From positions 1 through 16,193 of the forward strand of contig JAJYOQ010000037.1 in assembly GCA_021796135.1 (NCBI GenBank): a stretch of 16,193 nucleotides of DNA, in the 5' to 3' direction. The stretch is from Bacteroidota bacterium (GTDB lineage: Bacteria > Bacteroidota > Ignavibacteria > Ignavibacteriales > Ignavibacteriaceae). The stretch's first letter is position 1. Each line of letters begins with the position of its first letter. The translations under genes were made by a program, and so were the position numbers. Positions 8,637 through 14,674 of the stretch are shown one piece after another. The notes beneath the pieces were generated by a model that was not told the origin of the DNA, searched no databases, and saw nothing but the letters and a program-made list of their open reading frames with translations.

Positions 8637-9140
8637 TTGAAAAAAAATTATTGGCTCGGCTATTCTGCGTTGGTTCTGCTGCTCACCCTCCTTTTATTTC
8701 ATTTTTATGGATTTTTTACTTTTTCGACCGGTGAATTATTTAGTTATGCTTTTTGTGTCTATGGAATTTCGTTAGCTTATGTTGCTTTCGGGAAAAATAA
8801 AAAGGCGGATTTATTTGTAGGCACGGTAACATTTATGTCCGGCGTTTTTCTTTTTGTTATAAATAAATTTGAGTTCTTTAATATACATACTTTGCTTATT
8901 CCTGCATTCCTCTTCGTTTTGGCTTCAGGAAGCTTTATGCTTTTTCTTGATAATCAATCGGATAAAAAATTACTTCTGGTGTCTGCTCTATTTTTTTTAT
9001 CCTCTTTTTTAATTACGATTTTTTTAGGAAGGTTTCAACTATCTTCGTTTTTTTATAATCTGTTTTATATAATAGGAAGATATTGGATTGCTCTAATAAT
9101 TCTTATTCTAATTGTACTCTTTATAAAACGTGAGGACTAA
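8637..9140 (+). CDS. Six-TM membrane protein of unknown function
   Basis: A 167-aa, very hydrophobic protein I do not recognise. It starts with TTG, supported by AAGGA 8 nt upstream. About six TM helices can be drawn, near residues 4-24, 30-48, 58-76, 83-102, 110-128 and 140-162. Loops are short; charge clusters are KNKK (about 53-56) and a DNQSDKK loop (about 105-111), and the tail ends KRED. No catalytic motif is visible. The topology resembles small multi-TM proteins of the LiaF-TM/DUF5668 type, but I cannot confirm that. It follows arginase by 38 bp with no terminator between, so co-transcription is likely. Its TAA abuts the convergent anti-sigma gene's stop with no base between. Confidence 0.75.
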   Translation: MKKNYWLGYSALVLLLTLLLFHFYGFFTFSTGELFSYAFCVYGISLAYVAFGKNKKADLFVGTVTFMSGVFLFVINKFEFFNIHTLLIPAFLFVLASGSFMLFLDNQSDKKLLLVSALFFLSSFLITIFLGRFQLSSFFYNLFYIIGRYWIALIILILIVLFIKRED

Positions 9141-10310
9141 TTAAAAAGAACCTTCTAGGTATACTGTTTTACCCGGCTGTAGAGAACCGATCTCCGGTTC
9201 TTCTGTAAGCAAAAACTTGGCGTTGACCTGATTGGTTATTTCCGGTAATTTGATCTGAAAATATGCTTCTTGATTGCCGGGATTAAATGTTCCCATAGAA
9301 ATATTTGTCTTTTTCATATTAAGCCATAATTGATAAACCATGCCTTTTCCTAACCCGGGCATCTGGGATAATATCAAAAAACCTTTACTGTTATCAAAGT
9401 TTAATAATAATTTACCGTAACAGCTTTGCTTCTTTTGTACACTCTCTAAATTTATCACTTTTATGTTTTTCGACCTTAAAAACTCACTCAAATCTTTATT
9501 CTCGGATAAAGTTGAATATAATTTTTCAATTTTGCTGTTTAATCCGTTTATATGAGATTTATATTGACCTACTTCTAATGTTACTTTCTGATAATAATAG
9601 TAACCGCCAGTAGCAATTAATAAAATGAATAAAACAAATAATATACTGACTGTATAGCTGTTTCTCTTGTCGCTTTTCTTTTTGTCTTGTCCGAAATCCC
9701 CGTGTAATGTATATGTCTTTTTTACCGGCGGGATATTTGATTCGCCTTCTGGTTTATTGTCATCTAAATTATTGAGAATAGGATTTGTATTATTTGTACT
9801 AGAATCGTTTTCGCTATCCTTTTTGGATTGAAATAAATCCTCCGGTCTTTTCTTTGGTTTTACTACTTCAAAACCGTTGGTTATTGTTTTTAACTTTTTC
9901 GGAAGTACTTCTGCTTGTTTTTGTGCCGATATTGGTTCTTCAACTTCATCATTTGTATAATCAATTTTTGTCCCGAATAGTTCGGATACTTTTGGCTGTT
10001 GTTCAATATTTTTGTTCTGCAGATCTAAAATTTTCTTTGATTGACTGTCATTTAAATTGCTTTTCCCCCTTTTCTCATCTTTAATCTTGTATAATCGCCT
10101 GGCAACATTATCTTTTGTTTGCGGAGTCGGAGTCTCAATATTTAATATTGTCGGTAGCAAAGAAATTAAATTTTGAAATTCACCTAATTCCTGCAATCCG
10201 CCTTCTTCGCCTGAATTGAGATAGTCTTTAAATATTAAAAAATCATTTTCGTCAAGACATCCTAAAGAAAAGGGGAAAATAAATTCAAAATATTCGTTCT
10301 CATTCGCCAT
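9141..10310 (-). CDS. RskA-type membrane anti-sigma factor
   Basis: A 389-aa single-pass membrane protein likely to hold the adjacent ECF sigma factor inactive. The N-terminal part (about 1-75), with FPFSLGCLDENDFLIFKDYL then LISLLP, resembles the sigma-binding domain of RskA-like proteins but has only one Cys, so no HxxxCxxC zinc site. A long Lys/Asp/Asn/Ser-rich, apparently disordered stretch (about 76-215) leads to a TM helix (218-236), a possible coiled coil (243-280) and a C-terminal RskA domain (about 285-389) with GMVYQLWLNM, GTFNPG and LLTEEPE..SLQPG. Its topology fits a cytoplasmic N-terminus and periplasmic C-terminus. The cytoplasmic linker is much longer than I expect for RskA (usually about 230-280 aa in all). 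It lies 112 bp downstream of the sigma gene on the same strand. The inducing signal is unknown. Confidence 0.88.
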   Translation of the reverse strand: MANENEYFEFIFPFSLGCLDENDFLIFKDYLNSGEEGGLQELGEFQNLISLLPTILNIETPTPQTKDNVARRLYKIKDEKRGKSNLNDSQSKKILDLQNKNIEQQPKVSELFGTKIDYTNDEVEEPISAQKQAEVLPKKLKTITNGFEVVKPKKRPEDLFQSKKDSENDSSTNNTNPILNNLDDNKPEGESNIPPVKKTYTLHGDFGQDKKKSDKRNSYTVSILFVLFILLIATGGYYYYQKVTLEVGQYKSHINGLNSKIEKLYSTLSENKDLSEFLRSKNIKVINLESVQKKQSCYGKLLLNFDNSKGFLILSQMPGLGKGMVYQLWLNMKKTNISMGTFNPGNQEAYFQIKLPEITNQVNAKFLLTEEPEIGSLQPGKTVYLEGSF

Positions 10311-10371
10311 TATAATATTGCCAATTAAATTCTTATTTCAAGATTTTTTAAGTTAAATTTCTTTGTGTTTC

Positions 10372-10406
10372 ATTCATAATTCAAAATTCATAATTCAAAA
10401 TTCCTT
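10372..10406. repeat. Heptamer tandem array between sigma and anti-sigma genes
   Basis: ATTCATA, ATTCAAA, ATTCATA, ATTCAAA and a degenerate ATTCCTT run head to tail in 7-bp units. Equally, it is a perfect 14-bp unit repeated twice (10375-10388 and 10389-10402). It lies just downstream of the GC-rich hairpin in transcription order, in the 112-bp gap between the sigma and anti-sigma genes. Confidence 0.85.
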
Positions 10407-10408
10407 AT

Positions 10409-10422
10409 TGCGGCTTGCCGCA
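10409..10422 (-). other. GC-rich hairpin directly after the sigma stop codon
   Basis: TGCGGC (10409-10414) and GCCGCA (10417-10422) are perfect complements separated by two bases. The hairpin starts at the base after the sigma gene's TAG and is markedly GC-rich for this DNA. No T-run follows in the direction of transcription, so it is not a classical terminator. It could pause polymerase, protect mRNA or set the sigma/anti-sigma ratio; this is inference. Confidence 0.6.
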
Positions 10423-11004
10423 CTATGCTTCACCCTTAATCAAATATTCCTTTAAATTGGAAAGTGTAGTCTTTACTTTTGATTTTACAGTTGATAATGG
10501 GATATTTAATTTTGCAGCTATCTCTTTTTGTGTAAGCCCTTCATAATATGCTAAATAAATTACATACTGCTGGGCATCTGTTAGTTGATTAAGCGCTGAC
10601 TCAATGTTGTCTTTTAAACTTAAAGCTGTCTTTATATCAAGCGGGTCAATCAAAGATGATAGTGACGGAATTATAATGGTATTTTCATATTCTTCGGAAT
10701 ATTCTTTCATTTCATTACTGTTGTTTCGCCTTCGTATGGTGTCTATAGCTTTATTCCTGGCTATTCCGATAATCCAGGTATAAACATTTCCTGAATTGAA
10801 ATCAAAAAGATTTGATTTACGCCATATAATTACAAAAACATCTGCGAGCACTTCTTCTGCGGTTTTCTCATCACCCGTAATCTTTTTAATTAATGTGTAT
10901 AGTAAAGGTGAATAACGATTGTATAATGCCTCTAATGCTTTTGAGTCATTCGACACTACACGTGTCATTAATTCTAAATCAGTTGATGAAGCGCTGACAG
11001 CCAA
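10423..11004 (-). CDS. ECF RNA polymerase sigma factor (SigK-like)
   Basis: A 193-aa group 4 (ECF) sigma factor directing RNA polymerase to a stress or envelope regulon. Region 2 spans about 9-94: DLELM...ALEALYNRY (23-31), GDEKTAEEVLADVFVIIWRK (44-63) and the -10-contacting VYTWIIGIARNKAIDTIRRR (74-93). Region 4 (about 141-188) has LTDAQQYVIYLAYYEGLTQ and the helix-turn-helix EIAAKLNIPLSTVKSKV. I keep the TTG start at 11004: the first internal ATG (codon 13) would remove the DLEL that normally opens region 2.1, and the leader carries a purine-rich AGAGAG shortly before the TTG. Pairing with an RskA-type anti-sigma resembles SigK/RskA modules. A GC-rich hairpin follows the stop, and its possible promoter is Bacteroidota-like. 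Confidence 0.93.
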   Translation of the reverse strand: MAVSASSTDLELMTRVVSNDSKALEALYNRYSPLLYTLIKKITGDEKTAEEVLADVFVIIWRKSNLFDFNSGNVYTWIIGIARNKAIDTIRRRNNSNEMKEYSEEYENTIIIPSLSSLIDPLDIKTALSLKDNIESALNQLTDAQQYVIYLAYYEGLTQKEIAAKLNIPLSTVKSKVKTTLSNLKEYLIKGEA

Positions 11005-11042
11005 TATATCTCTCTTTTCGAATTTTTACTGTAATGTTAATA

Positions 11043-11073
11043 CAAAACTAAAGCTAAGCACCCTAAAAATCAA
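11043..11073 (-). promoter_or_regulatory. Bacteroidota-type promoter candidate for the sigma gene
   Basis: Read on the minus strand, TTG (11073-11071), 20 nt, then TAGTTTTG (11050-11043) match the Bacteroidota consensus TTTG...TAnnTTTG. The TTG start codon is about 39 nt downstream. A chance match is possible in AT-rich DNA. Confidence 0.35.
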
Positions 11074-11103
11074 TTTATTCGGTTTAACTCATTTTCTCTC
11101 TAA

Positions 11104-11138
11104 TTTTTCCTTTTTACTTTTACCTTTTTCCTTTATAA
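11104..11138 (+). repeat. Pyrimidine-rich heptamer array upstream of the acyl-CoA synthetase
   Basis: TTTTTCC, TTTTTAC, TTTTACC and TTTTTCC run in strict 7-bp register, then a degenerate TTTATAA. The array ends 29 bp before the acyl-CoA synthetase ATG. The same unit reappears upstream of the histidine kinase (14621-14662). The rest of the 163-bp sigma/acyl-CoA synthetase spacer holds the sigma promoter candidate and nothing else I can name. Confidence 0.8.
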
Positions 11139-11167
11139 CTTAGTACTTGATTTAATCGGGAAAGAAA

Positions 11168-12889
11168 ATGAAATACAAAAACAATCTTTTCAAAGTGCCT
11201 GAAATTTCTTCTATTCAGGATATGCTGATAAAATCTGCTGCAAAGTATAAAGGCAAAATTGCTTTAGAAGATATAGCTTCGACTCCTATTCAAAAGCTTA
11301 CCTATTCCGAATTACTTGATAATGTGCTGAAGTTTGGAAATGCATTAAAAAATTTGGGGGTAAATGAAAGAACTCATATTGCTGTAATAGGAGAAAATAG
11401 AGTCCAGTGGGGCATTACTTATCTGACGGCTATGACTTTTAACTATGTTATAGTTCCCATAGATAAAAATCTATCTTCAAATGAAATATTGAATATTATT
11501 CATGAATCGGATTCCGAAGTAATAGTATTTTCCGGATCGTTTGATTCGCTGCTTAAAGAAAAAATGCATTTGACAAAAAAATTGAAGCATTTTATTAATA
11601 TGGACCTCCTTTCATCTAAAGATGGATTCCTGTCAATGATCGAGATGATAAATACTTCTAAACCTTTTGATGTTTTAGCTCTTCCTATAATTAATAATAA
11701 TGATGTTGCTGAAATTATATTTACCTCCGGTTCACTCGGTCGCGCTAAAGGAGTTATGCTAAGCCAGGGAAACTTAAAATCAAATTTAATTAGTATGGTT
11801 AGCATGCTGTTTATTTATCCCGAAGATAAATTTTTATCTGTTCTCCCTATGCACCACACTTATGAATGTACTTGCGGATTTTTATGCCCTCTCTACAGCG
11901 GCGCATCAGCTCATTATGCACAATCTCTTAAAACCGTTACTGATGATCTTCAAAAAGTGAAAGCAACTATGCTTCTCGGCGTCCCCCTGCTTTTTGATAA
12001 AATGTTCAAACGGATTTACAAATCAATAAATGAAGATAAAAGAAAATCAAAAATAATTAAACCGCTTATAAAAATTACTGATGTCGTAGAAAAAGTAGGT
12101 TGGAAAAGTTTTAAAAAAATTGTTTTCAAAGAACTTCATGAAAAATTCGGCGGTTCAATTAGAATTTTTATTGCCGGCGGAGCTGCTCCCGATCCCAAAG
12201 TAGCAAAAGGTCTGCGCGAATTCGGATTTAATTTCGTCCAGGGTTATGGACTGACAGAAACATCTCCGATTCTTACTCTTAATCGTTTGAATAATTTTAA
12301 AGATAATGCCGCCGGAATCCCGCTTCCCGGTGTCCAATTAAAAATTAATAATCCTGATGCTAACGGAGTGGGCGAAATTTACGCAAAAGCTCCTAATGTA
12401 ATGTTGGGTTATTATAAAAATGAAAAACTTACCTCTGAGTCGTTTGAAGATGGCTGGTTCAAAACCGGAGATGTTGGATTTTTTGATGAGGACGGGTTTC
12501 TCCATATTAGCGGCAGAAAGAAAAATGTTATTATTGCTAAAAATGGCGAGAATGTCTTTCCTGAAGAAATTGAAGATGTGCTTAACCGTAGTCCTTATGT
12601 GCTGGAATCTTTAGTCTATGGCGAAAAAGATTCAAAACATGATGAGATTATCGCGGTACAGCTTGTGACTGATGCTGAGGCTTTTATTGAATATTCCGAA
12701 AATAATAATATCCCGATTACTGAGGAACTTATTCAGCAAACAATTTCTCAGGTTATTAAAGATGTGAATAAAGAACTTCCGGTATTTAAACAAATTAAAA
12801 AATTTTATGTCCGCCAATCAGAATTTGAAAAAACGACTACTCAAAAAATAAAAAGATATTTGGTAAGTAATGAGAACGAAAATCAGTAA
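11168..12889 (+). CDS. Long-chain acyl-CoA synthetase (AMP-forming)
   Basis: A 573-aa adenylate-forming ligase of the ANL superfamily, probably activating fatty acids with ATP and CoA for degradation or lipid synthesis. The phosphate loop FTSGSLGRAKGVMLS (about 185-199) is a variant of TSGTTGxPKG. Next come the A5 motif GYGLTETSP (359-367), DGWFKTGDVGFFDEDGFLHISGR with D435 (A7/A8), KNGENVFPEEIEDVL and the tail lysine in TTTQKIKR (K560) used for adenylation. No motif is missing and the length is normal for a FadD/long-chain type. It is probably cytosolic or membrane-peripheral, as no TM helix is seen. Upstream are the heptamer array and GGGAAAG, which may serve as a ribosome site 7 nt before the ATG. 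It converges on the DedA gene 22 bp away, where I see only a weak 4-bp stem. Confidence 0.92.
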   Translation: MKYKNNLFKVPEISSIQDMLIKSAAKYKGKIALEDIASTPIQKLTYSELLDNVLKFGNALKNLGVNERTHIAVIGENRVQWGITYLTAMTFNYVIVPIDKNLSSNEILNIIHESDSEVIVFSGSFDSLLKEKMHLTKKLKHFINMDLLSSKDGFLSMIEMINTSKPFDVLALPIINNNDVAEIIFTSGSLGRAKGVMLSQGNLKSNLISMVSMLFIYPEDKFLSVLPMHHTYECTCGFLCPLYSGASAHYAQSLKTVTDDLQKVKATMLLGVPLLFDKMFKRIYKSINEDKRKSKIIKPLIKITDVVEKVGWKSFKKIVFKELHEKFGGSIRIFIAGGAAPDPKVAKGLREFGFNFVQGYGLTETSPILTLNRLNNFKDNAAGIPLPGVQLKINNPDANGVGEIYAKAPNVMLGYYKNEKLTSESFEDGWFKTGDVGFFDEDGFLHISGRKKNVIIAKNGENVFPEEIEDVLNRSPYVLESLVYGEKDSKHDEIIAVQLVTDAEAFIEYSENNNIPITEELIQQTISQVIKDVNKELPVFKQIKKFYVRQSEFEKTTTQKIKRYLVSNENENQ

Positions 12890-12911
12890 TCTGCCGAGGC
12901 AAAGAGGCGTT

Positions 12912-13532
12912 TCACAATTTTTTAGATCTTCTTTTTTTCCAGATTATTTTAACTATATAAGAAACAATAAGTGCTAAAACCGTAATAATAGTAATCATCA
13001 CAATATTTTTTTCTATACTGAAAAGAATTCTTTCCCAATGATCCCCAAAAAAGTATCCGATGGATAAAAACGTTGCTGTCCAGACAAATGCTCCGGAATA
13101 TGCAAATACACCGAATTCCCACATCTCTAATTCCGAAATACCTGCAAATATTGCCGTAATATGACGTACTCCCGGGATGAAATAACCGATAAATAAAGTC
13201 CATCGCCCGATCTTTTCAAACCAATGATGAACTCTGTCTAACTTATCTTCATCAATATGAAAAAATTTCCCGTATTTAATTAAAACTGGTCTGCCGAATG
13301 TTTTTCCTATGGCATAACTTATTGAAATTCCGCATATGCTCCCTAAGTAAGCAGCTAAAAATGTCGGAATAATGTGAAGATATCCTTTATAAACTAGATA
13401 TCCGGATAATGTAAGAAGAGTTTCATCAGGAACAGGAAGCCCGATTATCCCGAACACAAGTAGTGAGAAAATTCCTAAATAACCGTAATGGTTAATTATG
13501 AATTGCAGGTTATCAATAAATAAAAAAATCAT
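12912..13532 (-). CDS. DedA-family membrane protein
   Basis: A 206-aa polytopic inner-membrane protein of the DedA/SNARE-associated PF09335 type. Relatives work in proton-motive-force homeostasis and lipid scrambling/flipping, for example undecaprenyl-phosphate recycling; the role here is inferred. The conserved GIIGLPVPDETLLTLSGYLV (E37) and AAYLGSICGISISYAIGK are present, followed by the amphipathic loop and FIGYFIPGVRHITAIFAG. In the family motif FxxRxxPxxR the first Arg is Tyr117, while R123 is kept; a GYFIPGVRH form occurs in some family members, so this is probably a subgroup trait. Two further helices follow, with a Lys/Arg-rich tail KKRRSKKL. Its ATG sits 141 bp upstream of the next, divergent gene region. 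Confidence 0.93.
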   Translation of the reverse strand: MIFLFIDNLQFIINHYGYLGIFSLLVFGIIGLPVPDETLLTLSGYLVYKGYLHIIPTFLAAYLGSICGISISYAIGKTFGRPVLIKYGKFFHIDEDKLDRVHHWFEKIGRWTLFIGYFIPGVRHITAIFAGISELEMWEFGVFAYSGAFVWTATFLSIGYFFGDHWERILFSIEKNIVMITIITVLALIVSYIVKIIWKKRRSKKL

Positions 13533-13628
13533 ATATATTTTCGCTTCTAAAATAATTTCCCCGTTTTTGAAATTTAAACTAATAATTTATTTAATTATAA
13601 AATAATTATTCGGAGATTGATTTTGCCT

Positions 13629-13657
13629 TTGATATATTTACACCTAAATATTATAAA
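13629..13657 (+). promoter_or_regulatory. Sigma70-like promoter candidate for the NrfJ-like lipoprotein
   Basis: TTGATA (13629-13634), a 17-bp spacer and TATAAA (13652-13657) give good -35/-10 spacing in the divergent region with DedA. It would place the transcript start near 13664, leaving about 22 nt to ATG 13686 but only about 10 nt to ATG 13674. A chance match in AT-rich DNA is possible. Confidence 0.4.
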
Positions 13658-13685
13658 ATTTATTAATCTTTAAATGGTAAACTAT

Positions 13686-14396
13686 ATGAAACGATTATTT
13701 TTAGCTATTTCAATTTTATTTTTAATCGGTTTAACTTCATGTTCTAAAAAAGGAGAAAATAATCTCCCGGCTCAAAATCTTCCTGCAGGTACTCACGCTG
13801 TAAAAGTATTGGATAATGTTAATGCTGCGGGCTATACTTATCTCCAGGTCGATGAGAACGGTAATCAATATTGGATCGCGGCTCCCCAAACAAATGTTCA
13901 AAAAGGTGAAATTGTCTATTACTCGAACGGAATGGAAATGAAAAATTTTCACAGCGCGACTCTTAATAAAACATTTGACTCAATCTTATTTGTGCAGTCT
14001 GTTTCTACTGAAGCGGCTCCGAATTCTTTAAGTGCTGCCCATGCCCAAACTCAGAATATCCAAAAAGAGCAGATCTCAATTGAACCGCCAAAAGGCGCTA
14101 AGACTATTGCTGATATATATTCTCAGAAAAAAAGCCTCGAAGGTCATTCCGTTGAAATTAAAGGTAAGGTTGTCAAATTTAATCCGGATATTATGAATAG
14201 AAATTGGATTCATATTCAGGATGGTACATCTTACGGTGAAGATTATGACTTACTTGTTACTTCTACGGATAATGTCGCTGTTGGCGATGTAATTATTGTT
14301 CAGGGTACGGTTGCTCTTGATAAAGATTTTGGAGCAGGTTATTCCTATCCTGTTATGATAGAAAATGCAAAAGTTAAGCCTTCAACTCAAAAATAA
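13686..14396 (+). CDS. NrfJ-like/OB-fold lipoprotein
   Basis: A 236-aa lipoprotein from 13686; an ATG at 13674 adds four residues. I prefer 13686 because MKRLFLAISILFLIGLTSC is a clean signal with lipobox (C19) and the promoter candidate leaves a usable leader. Two domains follow. Residues about 34-107 resemble NrfJ-family proteins (GYTYLQV, YWIAAP, MEMKNFHSATLNKTFDSILFV), small proteins often near multihaem nitrite reductase or cytochrome genes. Residues about 138-230 form an OB-fold-like unit (VEIKGKVVKFN, NWIHIQDGTS, GDVIIVQGTV). The link (about 108-137) is Ala/Gln/Ser-rich. The role is unknown; an envelope ligand-binding or redox-associated function is a guess. No cytochrome gene is in the window. 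Confidence 0.8.
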   Translation: MKRLFLAISILFLIGLTSCSKKGENNLPAQNLPAGTHAVKVLDNVNAAGYTYLQVDENGNQYWIAAPQTNVQKGEIVYYSNGMEMKNFHSATLNKTFDSILFVQSVSTEAAPNSLSAAHAQTQNIQKEQISIEPPKGAKTIADIYSQKKSLEGHSVEIKGKVVKFNPDIMNRNWIHIQDGTSYGEDYDLLVTSTDNVAVGDVIIVQGTVALDKDFGAGYSYPVMIENAKVKPSTQK

Positions 14397-14444
14397 TAAG
14401 CATTTTTTATCATAGACCCGATTAATAAAAATTATCAGTACAAT

Positions 14445-14477
14445 AGGATGGTAAGTGCCTCACCCATTTACCATCTT
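14445..14477 (+). terminator. Intrinsic terminator after the NrfJ-like lipoprotein gene
   Basis: GATGGTAAGTG (14447-14457) pairs with CATTTACCATC (14465-14475) over 11 bp with one G-U pair, plus two further pairs at the base (14445/14477, 14446/14476). The loop is CCTCACC. A pyrimidine-rich TTTTATTCTCTTTCTTT tract begins at 14476. It starts 48 nt after the lipoprotein stop and should separate it from the histidine kinase. Confidence 0.75.
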
Positions 14478-14554
14478 TTATTCTCTTTCTTTCATCTGCT
14501 TTTCAAAACTAACAATAATCATTAATTATTTACTTTAGAATATTTTTCCCTTTC

Positions 14555-14569
14555 ACTATATTGTATAGT
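14555..14569. promoter_or_regulatory. Palindrome upstream of the histidine kinase
   Basis: ACTATA-TTG-TATAGT is a perfect 6-bp inverted repeat around three bases, 105 bp before the kinase start. A half-site copy ACTATA recurs at 14604-14609. It may be a binding site for a partner regulator, but in AT-rich DNA this could be chance. Confidence 0.3.
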
Positions 14570-14582
14570 AATTATGATTTAA

Positions 14583-14611
14583 TTTTAAAAATTTAATATA
14601 AATACTATAAT
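14583..14611 (+). promoter_or_regulatory. Weak promoter candidate for the histidine kinase
   Basis: A perfect TATAAT (14606-14611) lies 17 bp after TTTTAA (14583-14588), a poor -35. It is inside the 278-bp spacer between the lipoprotein and kinase, downstream of the terminator and upstream of the heptamer array. The -10 may depend on an activator at the nearby palindrome. Confidence 0.25.
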
Positions 14612-14620
14612 GTCTAAAAA

Positions 14621-14662
14621 TCTTGTCCTCCTTCTTTTTACTTTTGCCTTTTTACTTTTGCC
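14621..14662 (+). repeat. Pyrimidine-rich heptamer array before the histidine kinase
   Basis: TTTTTAC, TTTTGCC, TTTTTAC, TTTTGCC (14635-14662) run in strict 7-bp register, preceded by degenerate TCTTGTC and CTCCTTC that keep the period and a final C. The array ends 12 bp before the kinase ATG, in the expected 5' leader. It is the same kind of unit as the array at 11104-11138. Confidence 0.85.
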
Positions 14663-14674
14663 TTTTATAAAATA

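Noticed and set aside
9183..9201. Hairpin AGAACCG/CGGTTCT with a 5-base loop
   Set aside because: It lies inside the anti-sigma gene and is not followed by a T-run on the plus strand, so coding constraint is enough to explain it.
10372..10406. Direct repeats suggestive of a CRISPR array
   Set aside because: Units are 7 bp and adjacent with no spacers, and no cas genes are present.
12892..12901. TGCC-GA-GGCA as a terminator between the acyl-CoA synthetase and DedA genes
   Set aside because: The stem is only 4 bp and the loop 2 bases, and the T-run begins 13 nt later, so support is too thin.
14404..14436. AT-only hairpin (TTTTTAT/ATAAAAA) just after the lipoprotein stop
   Set aside because: The stem is entirely A-T with a long loop, so it is expected by chance; the stronger GATGG/CCATC stem downstream is the better terminator.
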